Under the pieces are notes generated by a model. It had not been told where the DNA came from, ran no database searches, and was given only the letters and a program-made list of their open reading frames with translations. The position numbers and the translations under genes were made by a program. Positions 19,088 through 26,803 of a stretch of 64,000 bases of DNA are shown piece after piece. The DNA is from Palsa-147 sp963771905 (GTDB taxonomy: Bacteria > Acidobacteriota > Terriglobia > Acidiferrales > UBA7541). Positions within the stretch are counted from its first letter, which is position 1. The number at the start of each line of letters is the position of its first letter. Location of the stretch: contig CAVYVI010000004.1 in assembly GCA_963771905.1 (NCBI GenBank), positions 257,574-321,573 on the forward strand, in the 5' to 3' direction.

Positions 19088-19711
19088 ATGGCACAACCGA
19101 AAATGGCTCTCGAGCAGCATCCAGTTGGGGCAACCACCCAGATCACCGTCAATAGCGACGGCACGGTCACTCCCGAAAGCGCATTCGTTCTGGGTCAAGG
19201 AAGCATTCAATTCGTTTCCAACTACGCGCAGCAAATCGCGGCGATATTCGTTCCCACGGGCGTCTTTGGCGATAGCACTGGCGACGTGCCGATTTATCCG
19301 AATAACAATCAGAACCCGCCGATTCGGGCGCAGCAGCCCTATGTCACTGTTAACTACTCGGTTAATTTAGGCAACGGTACAATTCAAGGGCCCTACAGCG
19401 TCACCGTTGGTTGCGCTCCGCTTGCGCTCAATTTCGATGCAAACGGAAACATGCTCTTCCCGAAAGCTCGTATCCCGAACGGCGGCATCGTCGAGTTCCT
19501 GCTGAGTTCGCAGGCAACGGGCAATCTCGCGGTGTCGTTCGATCCGACCGGGCCGTTCGGATCCGGCCTGACGCTGCAGCCAGGCATTCCGCAGGTTCTG
19601 CACGCGGACGATGTCGACACGCTGGTCACCGTCAGCGTTCCTTCGCCGCGAGCCGGACAGGGAGGCACGGTCAAGATCGGCTCCGGAGGCGGCCCCCAGC
19701 CCGGAAAGTAG
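19088..19711 (+). CDS. Unknown beta-rich protein downstream of kinase
   Basis: 207 residues from the ATG at 19088, preceded by a strong AAAAGGAG site 9 bp upstream; the frame extends further 5' only inside the kinase gene. No signal peptide or membrane helix is visible. Composition is rich in Gly, Pro, Asn and Val, with stretches such as GGIVEFLLSSQATGNLAVSF that suggest beta-sandwich strands, and a flexible Gly-rich tail. A cupredoxin-like or Ig-like fold is possible, but no metal-ligand cluster is seen. The 25-bp gap to the kinase gene implies one transcript, so it may be a partner or substrate of that kinase. Family not recognised. Confidence 0.7.
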   Translation: MAQPKMALEQHPVGATTQITVNSDGTVTPESAFVLGQGSIQFVSNYAQQIAAIFVPTGVFGDSTGDVPIYPNNNQNPPIRAQQPYVTVNYSVNLGNGTIQGPYSVTVGCAPLALNFDANGNMLFPKARIPNGGIVEFLLSSQATGNLAVSFDPTGPFGSGLTLQPGIPQVLHADDVDTLVTVSVPSPRAGQGGTVKIGSGGGPQPGK

Positions 19712-19753
19712 AATTCTCTCGCATCAGGTAACTTGCTCTCACGGAGGTGACGG

Positions 19754-19798
19754 GCGAATCGAATCTCGCGCGGCGCCTCCGTGCGGATCTTCCGTTCA
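19754..19798. other. Inverted repeat between convergent genes
   Basis: CACGGAGG and CCTCCGTG are perfect 8-bp inverted arms separated by about 28 GC-rich bases in the gap between the convergent genes ending at 19711 and 19878. No T-run follows, so a factor-independent terminator is not proven. It could fold in either transcript. Confidence 0.35.
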
Positions 19799-19877
19799 CA
19801 CCGGCGCGAAAAAAATATTGTGAAAATTGCGTGCTCGGCCCGGCTGCGAACTGGAATCAATTTCGAACTCCTTTTTA

Positions 19878-20636
19878 TTAAGATGTCGCCGGCTTCGCTT
19901 GCTCGCGGCGCGTCGTGTAGGTGTCGAGGAAATTGAGGACGAGCGGCCAAGCGAGTGATGCGGCGACGGGATTATACGCGGGGCGCGCGTCGCAGAAAAA
20001 TCCGTGATCGGCGTCGGAAATTTCGACGTTGATGTAGTTCTTCCCCGCCGCGCGCAACGCATCGGTCACGGCTTGAACCTGATCGGGGCCGAGATGTTTG
20101 TCCTTGCCTCCCCAAAAAAGCAATGCGGGCGCGCGCAAATCGCTGATGCGATTCAGCAGACCTGCGTTATTCGCGGTCGGCGCGATGCCGCCGCCATAAA
20201 ACGAAATCGCGCAGGAGATCGGCACGGTCAACGCCGTCAGGATTGCGGCGCGGCCGCCCATGCAGAAGCCCACGGCAGCGATGGGAAAATCCGCGCCGCC
20301 GCGTCCGCTTGCGGAAAGCCACGTGTGCGCCGCGCGCAAATCCGCAGACATTCCGTCGTCGGCGAGCGCACGCATGTGGCTCATGACGGATGGAAAATCA
20401 TCGTAGCGGCCTTCAAATCCTTCGCCGGTGCGATGAAATAATTCCGGCGCGATGGCGAGAAATCCCTGCCGCGCAAAACGCTCGGTCACGTCGCGAATAT
20501 GTGCGTTCACGCCGAAAGCTTCCTGGCAAACAATGATGCCGCGTGAAGCCGCAGGTCCGGCCGGGCGCGCGACGTATCCGCGCATGGATGTTCCATCGCC
20601 CACCACAAGCTTTACGTATTCCGTTTTCAAATCCAT
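19878..20636 (-). CDS. Dienelactone hydrolase family protein
   Basis: 252 residues from the ATG at 20636, chosen for the GGGAGG ribosome site 6 bp upstream. Dienelactone hydrolases are alpha/beta hydrolases with a Cys-Asp-His triad. Here the nucleophile is the Cys of VGFCMGGRA, the acid is Asp in WGGKDKHLG and the base is His in DADHGFFCD. IIVCQEAFGVNAHIRD carries the Glu that primes the cysteine. The family opens dienelactones in chlorocatechol breakdown, but most genomic copies are general carboxylesterases. No catechol-pathway genes are nearby, so the substrate is open. It is convergent with the 19088 gene. Confidence 0.88.
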   Translation of the reverse strand: MDLKTEYVKLVVGDGTSMRGYVARPAGPAASRGIIVCQEAFGVNAHIRDVTERFARQGFLAIAPELFHRTGEGFEGRYDDFPSVMSHMRALADDGMSADLRAAHTWLSASGRGGADFPIAAVGFCMGGRAAILTALTVPISCAISFYGGGIAPTANNAGLLNRISDLRAPALLFWGGKDKHLGPDQVQAVTDALRAAGKNYINVEISDADHGFFCDARPAYNPVAASLAWPLVLNFLDTYTTRREQAKPATS

Positions 20637-20761
20637 CGATCGCCTCCCGTGGAAAAGTGTCGCCCGCATTTTAGCGCTGGTTGCGAGTCTGCGCTGTGAA
20701 AACCGCGTGATGAAAACGGGCGATGGGCGAGCTGATTGGCTGAGCGATCGGACGCCGCGAG

Positions 20762-20850
20762 GGTAGCGTTTTTGTTCCGGTTAGAAATGACCTCCGTCGT
20801 TTCTTTTGAGTGGGTTGCGGCGATTTCTAATCGTATGGGAGTCCCGATTA
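20762..20850. repeat. 90-bp intergenic repeat, copy A
   Basis: Copy A of a direct repeat matching 20967-21055 at roughly 85-90 percent by eye. Both contain TTAGAAATGAC and, 30 bases on, GCGATTTCTAA, giving TTAGAAAT/ATTTCTAA inverted arms, and both end in GTCCCGATTAG. Confidence 0.75.
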
Positions 20851-20966
20851 GAAAAGCGGCGGCCCGTTTAGTCGAATGAATTGCTTCAGGGCGTGAAGGC
20901 CCGGGATCTGCATCCCGGCGACTGCCGGGTCTGAAGGTCCGACGTACAACGATGCCGGACGCGAAG

Positions 20967-21055
20967 GTAGTGTTTTTGTTCCGGTTAGAAATGACATTCG
21001 TCGTTTGTTTTGATTGGGTTACGGCGATTTCTAATAATTGGGGGGTCCCGATTAG
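20967..21055. repeat. 90-bp intergenic repeat, copy B
   Basis: Second copy, same orientation, with the same inverted arms and the same GTCCCGATTAG end. Differences are scattered single bases, which suggests an old duplication or a dispersed family. Confidence 0.75.
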
Positions 21056-21541
21056 CACTGCGCGGGACTCGATCAGGTTGGGAGTCCGGTCCGAGGTTCG
21101 AAGGGCAGGTTCGACCCGGCCGCGCCTAGGGAGCGGCGTTGCGGGCGCTGATTCGATTCGGCGGGGCCGGGCATCTGGTGCCGCGGGGGCGGATTCCGGT
21201 AGCCGGTGCGGGGGAAGAGCCGCCCCGGCGGCAGGAGACCATAGGCCGGCGCTGGGGGACCGGCGCTGCGTTGGTGGATTCGATTTTGGCGGCGATAGGC
21301 ATATAGCCCTCACAAATATGATGGCACGGAAATGATGAAATTGAGCAGTAGCGGTGTGTAAGGATCTTGGTACGAGGCGCGGAACTACGGAGATGGCGTG
21401 GGGCTCGTTTTTCGGCCGGGCGGATTCGGATTGGCGCGATTCAGTCGTGAGTCGAGAGCACAGGAAAATTCAACAACCGCACCCTCGCCTGCGGCGAGGG
21501 ATGCGGCACCCGAAAAGGCAGGCGGCGTTTGCCTCAGCGGG

Positions 21542-21910
21542 ATGAAAGCGTCGGCCACCCGCCCGCAGTTTATCGCGAAGGACTTCAAGGAGTTCATTCG
21601 GCTCTCGGGCATGACGCACGTCAGGACTTCACCGTATTACCCTCAAGCGAACGGCAAAATCAAACGTTGGCACAAATCACTCAAAGGGGAGTGCATTCGG
21701 CCCGGGACGCCGCTGTCGCTCAAAGATGCGCGGCGTCTGGAGGAGAGTTACGTAGCGCATTACAACAACGTGCGTTCGAACAGTGCCATCGGCTACATCA
21801 CGCCAAAGGACATGCTCGCCGGGCATCAGCAGGAGATTCAGGCCGAGCGGGATCGGAAGTTGGAAGCGGCGGGGGAACAGCGGAAGAATCACCGCCAGCG
21901 GGCCGCGTGA
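21542..21910 (+). pseudogene. IS3-type transposase, C-terminal remnant
   Basis: About 122 residues of an integrase-core (DDE, rve) transposase of the IS3 type. FIAKDFKEFIRLSGM, TSPYYPQANGKIKRWHKSLK and EESYVAHYNNVRSNSAIGYI are the end of the catalytic core, including the region of the final Glu. The first two Asp residues and the OrfA helix-turn-helix are absent. The sequence in front of it is unrelated, so the element is truncated at its 5' side. A shorter piece of the same 3' end recurs at 26654-26779. Confidence 0.85.
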
Positions 21911-21942
21911 CGGATGAAACGGATTACTTCGGGTTGGCCGAC
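21810..21942 (+). repeat. IS3 tail repeat, copy 1
   Basis: The last part of the transposase fragment and the following 30 bases are repeated at 26654-26779 with few changes. The second copy lacks six bases of a GGCCGC stretch. Both lie in the same orientation, 4.8 kb apart. Confidence 0.8.
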
Positions 21943-22116
21943 CACTCGCTCGCGGTCTGACCGGCGGGAACGGTGCTTCTCTGGACAGCTCGTTTTGCCT
22001 CGAACTGTCCGCGGAGACGCTTAGGCTGTCAGGAATGCCAATCAAAATCAAAGATCGGCCATTCAAGTTCGCCGCCCGCTTGTGGTATTTATACGTTTCT
22101 GGTACCACCTTAATCA

Positions 22117-22206
22117 ATGAATCTATCCATTCTCGTCTCCATCCTCTTGCTCGGATTCCTGGCGCTCTACCGCTTCCACCGACGAATGGTCGAAGCTCTG
22201 GCTTAG
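22117..22206 (+). CDS. Possible small membrane peptide
   Basis: A 29-residue frame, MNLSILVSILLLGFLALYRF followed by a basic tail HRRMVEALA, ends 42 bp before the SpoIIE-type phosphatase gene. One membrane helix with positive-inside tail is typical of real small membrane proteins, and the frame starts with ATG. There is no clear ribosome site, and chance cannot be excluded at this length. Confidence 0.3.
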   Translation: MNLSILVSILLLGFLALYRFHRRMVEALA

Positions 22207-22248
22207 CGCTCGGTTTCCCTGGGATCGAGGACGCTCTAGGAAGTACCG

Positions 22249-23469
22249 ATGAAAAAGAAGCTCCGCACGTGGTTGGCTGGTGTGAGCTCGGCCTTTCCCA
22301 GCGCCTTCAGTCCCTACTGGCGCGTGCTGCCGCTAGGGCGGATGAAGATGTTCCTGGCAGGGTACTTCTTCGTAGGCGCCGCCGGCGGTTTCGCGTTCGA
22401 TCTATTGCAGCTCAATGCTTCACGCGTCGGCGGAGGTTTCTTTTGGCCTGTCTTAGTGGGCACGGGAGCGATGGCGCTTAGGGCCGCCGGAATCAAAAGA
22501 GTTCGTGTTATCCCTCTCCTGTTTCTGCTGGTTGTCTTGACCGCCTGGCTGGGCTACTGGGCCTCGCACGTTTCGACGCCTCTCCCGGTCCCCGTCGCTG
22601 TACAGCGGCGCGTGCTATTCGATGCGATCGGGATCTTGATTGGTATCGGTCTCGGGACTCGATTTCTGCTGTTCTTCGCTGGTACGGAGGGCGTGGCCAG
22701 CGTGCGCATGCAGACAGAGCTTTCTTTGGCCCACGGTATTCAGGCGACTCTGGTTCCGAGCGTCTCTTTCCAGAACGCGAGTTTCGAGCTATACGGCAAA
22801 TCGATCCCTAGCACAGAAATGGGCGGCGACCTGATCGACGTCATCCAGAGCGACGGCGGGTTGGTGGCCTACGTCGCTGATATCTCCGGCCACGGCCTGC
22901 CCGCCGGCCAGCTCATGGGGATGTTGAAGACTGCCATGAGACTCGCCGTGCAATTCCGCCAAATGCCGGTAGCAGCACTCGAAAGTGTGGACCGCGTGCT
23001 GCCAGATCTCAAGGAACGTGAAATGTTTGCCACCCTGGCCCTGCTCCGCTTCGATGGCTCCAGTGAAGCCGAATACGCGTTGGCTGGCCATCCGCCGATT
23101 CTCCACTATCGGCACGGCAGCAGGGACACGGCCCGTCTCTCCATGGAGCAGCTTCCGCTGGGACTAATCCCCGGCGGTTCCTATGCTAGTAAGCGCGTCA
23201 TCTATTCACCGCGCGATCTCTTCTTGATGGTTACAGACGGCATAACGGAAGTGGCCAATGCCAGAGATGAAGAATTTGGCCTGACCCGCCTGCAAGAGCT
23301 GCTGACGCGACACGCTACCAGAGCCTTGCCGGAGATTTGGGATCTCATCATTCGCGAGGTGCGACAACATGGTCTGCAGCAGGATGACCAAAGTCTGCTC
23401 CTGCTGCGCGTGCTGGACCCGGCCACCCTCCCGCGACCTGAATTTCAAAGGGGCGCAGGAAACCCGTAA
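22249..23469 (+). CDS. Membrane SpoIIE/RsbU-type PP2C phosphatase
   Basis: 406 residues; ATG at 22249 with AGGAAG upstream. About four membrane helices occupy residues 33-145 (for example FLAGYFFVGAAGGFAFDLL and RVIPLLFLLVVLTAWLGYWA). A short linker leads to a SpoIIE-type PP2C domain (about 160-395). Metal-binding aspartates sit in STEMGGDLIDVI and VADISGHGLPAGQLMG, then MVTDGITEVANARDEEFG and QQDDQSLLLLRV. The family dephosphorylates anti-anti-sigma factors in partner-switching cascades, but no STAS or RsbW-like gene is in the window, so the target is distant. It lies in the mobile-element-rich stretch. Confidence 0.88.
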   Translation: MKKKLRTWLAGVSSAFPSAFSPYWRVLPLGRMKMFLAGYFFVGAAGGFAFDLLQLNASRVGGGFFWPVLVGTGAMALRAAGIKRVRVIPLLFLLVVLTAWLGYWASHVSTPLPVPVAVQRRVLFDAIGILIGIGLGTRFLLFFAGTEGVASVRMQTELSLAHGIQATLVPSVSFQNASFELYGKSIPSTEMGGDLIDVIQSDGGLVAYVADISGHGLPAGQLMGMLKTAMRLAVQFRQMPVAALESVDRVLPDLKEREMFATLALLRFDGSSEAEYALAGHPPILHYRHGSRDTARLSMEQLPLGLIPGGSYASKRVIYSPRDLFLMVTDGITEVANARDEEFGLTRLQELLTRHATRALPEIWDLIIREVRQHGLQQDDQSLLLLRVLDPATLPRPEFQRGAGNP

Positions 23470-23534
23470 CCTGGTTGGACGCACAATGAGCGAGCCGTAA
23501 TGTGTCCCGGGTTTACATAGTGGTTTCTCCCGTA

Positions 23535-23654
23535 TGACGGGCTAACCGGAAGTTGAGACCGATAGGTGTGTGGAGCTACAATGATCTTGCCCGATGGACG
23601 AAATACTCACTAACGGAGAGCGCGCTCTCTCCATTTCAGGCTGAACCAAAACAC
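23535..23654. repeat. Roughly 200-bp repeat family, copy 1 (internally deleted)
   Basis: Begins TGACGGGCTAACCGGAAGTTGAGAC and ends GGCTGAACCAAAACAC. It matches the ends of the copies at 26465-26655 and 27520-27727 but lacks about 80 bases in the middle. It encodes nothing credible and looks like a terminal part of a mobile element or a MITE-like unit. Confidence 0.75.
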
Positions 23655-23722
23655 TTCCACCAGCGTTTAAAGTGGTCCCGGGTTACTCGATCTTAGTTCC
23701 ATAGAGAGAGAGAAAAGAGATC

Positions 23723-23961
23723 ATGGGTAGCCCAACAACGGAGAAAGAAATGATCGTCGTCACTAGCCCGAGTTCCAAATCGTGATCCGTGACGCGATTG
23801 AGCAGCGTGTCTTTGGGAACGATCTCCCGGTGGAACTTATCTCGAAGTCGCTGGCACCCTTGGTAGACGCGACGATAGACCTTACGGTGTCGAACCCATC
23901 CAAAGCGAATAAATACCGGGACCGCGGCTTTGAAGTGTTCTGGGCCGGCATAACCAAGTAA
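23723..23961 (+). pseudogene. Frameshifted small gene of unknown function
   Basis: An ATG at 23723 opens a short frame (MGSPTTEKEMIVVTSP) that stops after 20 codons. The adjacent frame continues without stops to 23961 (PEFQIVIRDAIEQRV ... DRGFEVFWAGITK). Read together with a one-base slip near 23764-23770, the two make a plausible 80-residue soluble protein with natural amino-acid use. I do not recognise it. It may be a real frameshift, a sequencing error, or chance. Confidence 0.4.
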
Positions 23962-24034
23962 GGAGTCTGTTGCATCGTATGAATGAGCGAGTACTCACAA
24001 CAGAACTCACCAAGGGGACTGGGGGATATTTGCA

Positions 24035-24904
24035 ATGGCCAAGATCTGGTTGATTACGGGAAGCGGAAACGGATTGGGGCGGGACATCGCAGAGGCGGCG
24101 CTGGCCGCAGGTGACAGCGTGGTAGCCGGAGCGCGCCGGACGGAAGAGCTGGCACCTCTGGTGTTGCAGTACGGCGAGCGGGTGAAACCCGTCACGCTGG
24201 AAGTTCGTGACGAGGCCGCCGCAAAGGCAGCCGTGCTGTCGGCGGTGGACAGCTTCGGGCGGCTGGACGTGCTGGTCAACAATGCGGGTTACGGGCGGTT
24301 TGCGCCATTCGAGCAAATGAGTGCGGAGGATTTCCAAGCCGTCGTGGACACGTGCTTTTACGGCGTGGTGTACACAACACGCGCCGCCGTAACGGTGATG
24401 CGCAAGCAGAGGAGCGGCCACATCTTTCAGGTGTCTTCAGTCGGTGGCCGCATCACGGTTCCCGGCAACACCCCGTATCACGCGGCCAAGTGGGCCGTGG
24501 GTGGTTTCAGTGATTCTCTTGCGATGGAAGTTGCGCCGTTTGGGGTCAAGGTCTGCACACTCGAGCCGGGAGGCATCCGGACCAACTGGCAACGGCGGGC
24601 TGGACAGAATGCGCCGGACCTGTTGCCGGATTACGAGGCCTCGGTCGGTTCGTTCCTCAAAATATTGCGAGGCCTCGAAGGGCGTTCGGAAGGCGATCCG
24701 CGGAAGATCGCGGACGTAATTCTGCAACTGGCAAATAGCGACGAGGTACCGGTTCGGCTGATTCTCGGTGTAGATGCGGAAAAGCGGGTGCAACAGGCGG
24801 AAGCTGCGCGTGCGAGTGAGGCCGAGAAATGGCGGCATCTCACTATTTCAACGGTTTTTGAAGATGGGCGCTTCGACAGCCGATTGTATACGGCAAAGAG
24901 TTGA
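24035..24904 (+). CDS. SDR-family oxidoreductase
   Basis: 289 residues of the classical short-chain dehydrogenase family. The cofactor loop TGSGNGLG is near residue 8. NNAG follows (LVNNAGYGRF, about 83). The catalytic set is Ser in VSSVGGRI, then Tyr and Lys in PYHAAKWAV (YxxxK). An Arg-Arg pair after strand 2 (AGARRTEEL) suggests NADP preference. Length and the C-terminal extension match SDR proteins annotated as oxidoreductases of unknown substrate. It stands between repeat copy 1 and the IS110-type element, so its position suggests accessory cargo. Confidence 0.9.
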   Translation: MAKIWLITGSGNGLGRDIAEAALAAGDSVVAGARRTEELAPLVLQYGERVKPVTLEVRDEAAAKAAVLSAVDSFGRLDVLVNNAGYGRFAPFEQMSAEDFQAVVDTCFYGVVYTTRAAVTVMRKQRSGHIFQVSSVGGRITVPGNTPYHAAKWAVGGFSDSLAMEVAPFGVKVCTLEPGGIRTNWQRRAGQNAPDLLPDYEASVGSFLKILRGLEGRSEGDPRKIADVILQLANSDEVPVRLILGVDAEKRVQQAEAARASEAEKWRHLTISTVFEDGRFDSRLYTAKS

Positions 24905-25037
24905 CTCGATTGCAGTGATACAGCAAATGAAAGAAGCGCGAATATGAAATACGGATCGTTGGGCAGTTCAGGCAGAATAGCGATGCAGGTGCCGGCGTTT
25001 AAGCTTTCCACTTGCTCCAGAGTGACGGGGTAACCGG

Positions 25038-25133
25038 AATGTATGGTCCGCCGCGTCGCCGCAAGCGAAAATGTATGGTCCGCCGCGTCGCCGCAAGCGA
25101 AAATGTATGGTCCGCCGCGTCGCCGCAAGCGAA
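25038..25133. repeat. Three tandem copies of a 32-bp unit
   Basis: The unit beginning AATGTATGGTCCGCCGCGTC recurs at 25038, 25070 and 25102, essentially identical. Each holds ATGGTCCGCCGC, the inverted match of GCGGCGGACCAT at 26446-26457. The first copy supplies the left subterminal repeat of the insertion sequence that spans 25040-26464. No spacers are present, so this is not a CRISPR. Confidence 0.9.
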
Positions 25134-25136
25134 AAG

Positions 25137-25356
25137 TGAGAGTGTCACAGGTTGGTCTGCGCAAATGTATTCGGCCTTTGTTGGAGTGAATCACTCCTGG
25201 CCAGGATGGAATGCGCTGCGCTCTCTTCCCCATTAGTTAATCAGTCTTGAGAGACTTCTTCCGGGTACGGGTTTGGAGAGCGCCGGGTTCGACCGTTGTG
25301 CCATCTCCTTGTTCGCCAGCAGACCTGGCAGGAAATCATGGTCTCCGCAGTAGTCG
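25137..25356 (-). ncRNA. Candidate seekRNA/bridge RNA region of the IS1111-type element
   Basis: IS1111-group elements encode a short guide RNA in the non-coding end downstream of the transposase. Here that end is about 220 bases between the transposase stop and the tandem repeat, with no credible gene. The exact RNA ends and guide loops were not determined; the call rests on position and family knowledge. Confidence 0.4.
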
Positions 25357-26394
25357 CTAGCTTGCAGCCGCATTGGCCAACACAGGAGGCCGATATTGTT
25401 CATTCTTTGCGAGCACGGCCCAGGCCATGCGAGCGAGCTTATTCGCTAACGCTACGGCGGCGACGTTGTGGTGCGTGCGCGATGTGAGCTGTGCCAGCCA
25501 CGCACTCAGACCGGATGACTGCTTGGTGTGCTGTTGCATCACCGCCCGTGCGCCTTGCACGAATAGTCTTCGCAAGTAGGAGTTACCACGTTTGCTGATA
25601 CCGAGAAGCTTCTGCTGGCCGCCGGTGGAGTGCTCACGCGGAACGATCCCCAACCAGGCTGCGAACTCTCGCCCCTTGCGGAAGGCCCCTCCGTTGCCGA
25701 TCGCCGCGATCAGGGCGGTGGCCGTGACTGGTCCGATGCCAGGGATGGCCATCAGCCGTTGGCAGGCTTCGTTTTCATGAGCGGTCTTCTGGATCACCGC
25801 ATCGGCCTCGTCAATCCGTATAGCCAACTGATCCAGATCCAGCTTCAGTTGGGCCAGCAGCATGCGCAATGCGCCGGATAGTTTCGCGTCGGCGTCTTCC
25901 AGGATCAGTGGTAAACCAGCATCCACATAGCGCCGTCCCTTCCGCAGAGTAATGCCACGTTCCAGTAGCAAGCTACGAATCTGGTTGATGACTGCCGTGC
26001 GACGCATTACCCAGCGCTCGCGCACCCGGTGCAGGGACTGCATATCCAGCTGGTCATCAGTCTTGATCGGCACGAAGCGCATCGTCGGCCGTGCGACAGC
26101 CTCGGCGATCGCCTCAGCATCGATGTAGTCGCTCTTGTTCGTTTTCACGTACGGCCTCACATACTGCGCGGGTATCAGCCGCACGTCGTGTCCCTGTTCC
26201 CGCAGTGCCCGACCGAGAAAATGCGCACCCCCGCAGGCTTCCATGCCAATCAACTCGACGCGTACGTTGGCGGTGAAGCGCAGCAGCTGCATGCGCGAGA
26301 ACTTCTTGCGCACCACGACCTCGCCGCGCAAGTCTAGCCCGACCAGATGAAAAACTGTTTTACCAAGATCAATGCCGATGGTGTGTAGTTCCAT
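25357..26394 (-). CDS. IS110-family (IS1111 group) transposase
   Basis: 345 residues from the ATG at 26394, which has GGAGGAGG upstream; a frame to 26421 adds nine Arg-rich residues. The N-terminal DEDD RuvC-like domain shows Asp in TIGIDLGKTVFHL, Glu in LIGMEACGGAH and Asp-Asp in KSDYIDAEAIAEA. The C-terminal transposase-20 domain has AIPGIGPVTATALIA and STGGQQKLLGISKRGNSYLR, which holds the catalytic serine region and the IS1111-type GG-K-GN signature. Such enzymes work with an element-encoded guide RNA to choose the target. Full length, no frameshift, so it may be active. Confidence 0.93.
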   Translation of the reverse strand: MELHTIGIDLGKTVFHLVGLDLRGEVVVRKKFSRMQLLRFTANVRVELIGMEACGGAHFLGRALREQGHDVRLIPAQYVRPYVKTNKSDYIDAEAIAEAVARPTMRFVPIKTDDQLDMQSLHRVRERWVMRRTAVINQIRSLLLERGITLRKGRRYVDAGLPLILEDADAKLSGALRMLLAQLKLDLDQLAIRIDEADAVIQKTAHENEACQRLMAIPGIGPVTATALIAAIGNGGAFRKGREFAAWLGIVPREHSTGGQQKLLGISKRGNSYLRRLFVQGARAVMQQHTKQSSGLSAWLAQLTSRTHHNVAAVALANKLARMAWAVLAKNEQYRPPVLANAAAS

Positions 26395-26464
26395 GGGACG
26401 CCTCCTCCGCAAGCCTCTCATACACAGGCTGCTGGCTCAGTGAAAGCGGCGGACCATCCCATTA

Positions 26465-26655
26465 GTTGAGACGGATGGGCATGGTGGAGCTACGGTGATC
26501 TTGCCGAGCGAAACGGAAACGGGCCATGCGGGGACGCAACCATGCCCAGGGATTGCCAGATAGTGTTATCGATGCCTTGAAAATCCTCGCCCGAAGGGCG
26601 GAATACTCACTAACGGAGAGCGCCCTTCTCTCCATTTCAGGCTGAACCAACACAC
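26465..26655. repeat. Roughly 200-bp repeat family, copy 2 (split by IS)
   Basis: Matches 27520-27727 along its length and ends GGCTGAACCAACACAC. Its first bases (TGACGGGGTAACCGGAA, 25023-25039) were separated from the rest by the IS1111-type insertion. The IS3 tail fragment begins immediately after it. Confidence 0.85.
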
Positions 26656-26779
26656 ATGCTCGCCGGGCATCAGCAGGAGATTCAGGCCGAGCGGGATCGG
26701 AAGTTGGAAGCGGCGAGGGAACAGCGGAGGAATCACCGCCAGCGTGACGGATGAAACGGATTACTTCCGGTTTGCCGAC
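26654..26779 (+). repeat. IS3 tail repeat, copy 2
   Basis: Second copy of the 3' end of the IS3-type transposase found at 21810-21942, starting at the codon for the Met of MLAGHQQEIQAERDRKLEAA. Only about 33 codons remain, so it is a scar. Confidence 0.8.
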
Positions 26780-26803
26780 AATCCGGGGGCAATCGGCGGG
26801 GTG

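Larger units (their letters stand above)
20637..21541. other. Non-coding gap with repeats
   Basis: About 900 bases without a credible gene. It holds two copies of a 90-bp repeat (listed separately), then GC-rich sequence with no conserved frame up to the transposase fragment. Short frames in it are repeat-derived (two give similar ISNRNKN peptides). Confidence 0.6.
25040..26464 (-). mobile_element. IS110/IS1111-type insertion sequence, 1425 bp
   Basis: The element contains one DEDD transposase gene and 12-bp perfect subterminal inverted repeats (25043-25054 and 26446-26457). Three bases lie outside the repeat on the side downstream of the transposase and seven on the upstream side, the offset known for the IS1111 group. 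Removing 25040-26464 joins CCGGAA to GTTGAG, recreating exactly the sequence found uninterrupted at 23546 and 27531. No target duplication is seen, as expected for this family. It appears intact. Confidence 0.85.

Noticed and set aside
23882..24421. 179-codon minus-strand frame
   Set aside because: It overlaps the SDR gene antisense and has no recognisable domain.
25038..25133. CRISPR array
   Set aside because: The 32-bp units are directly adjacent without spacers, and no cas genes are present.
25229..26467. Insertion-sequence boundary defined by the direct repeat CCCATTAGTT
   Set aside because: The 10-bp direct repeat at 25229 and 26458 first looked like a boundary, but the inverted repeats and the empty-site comparison place the ends at 25040 and 26464.
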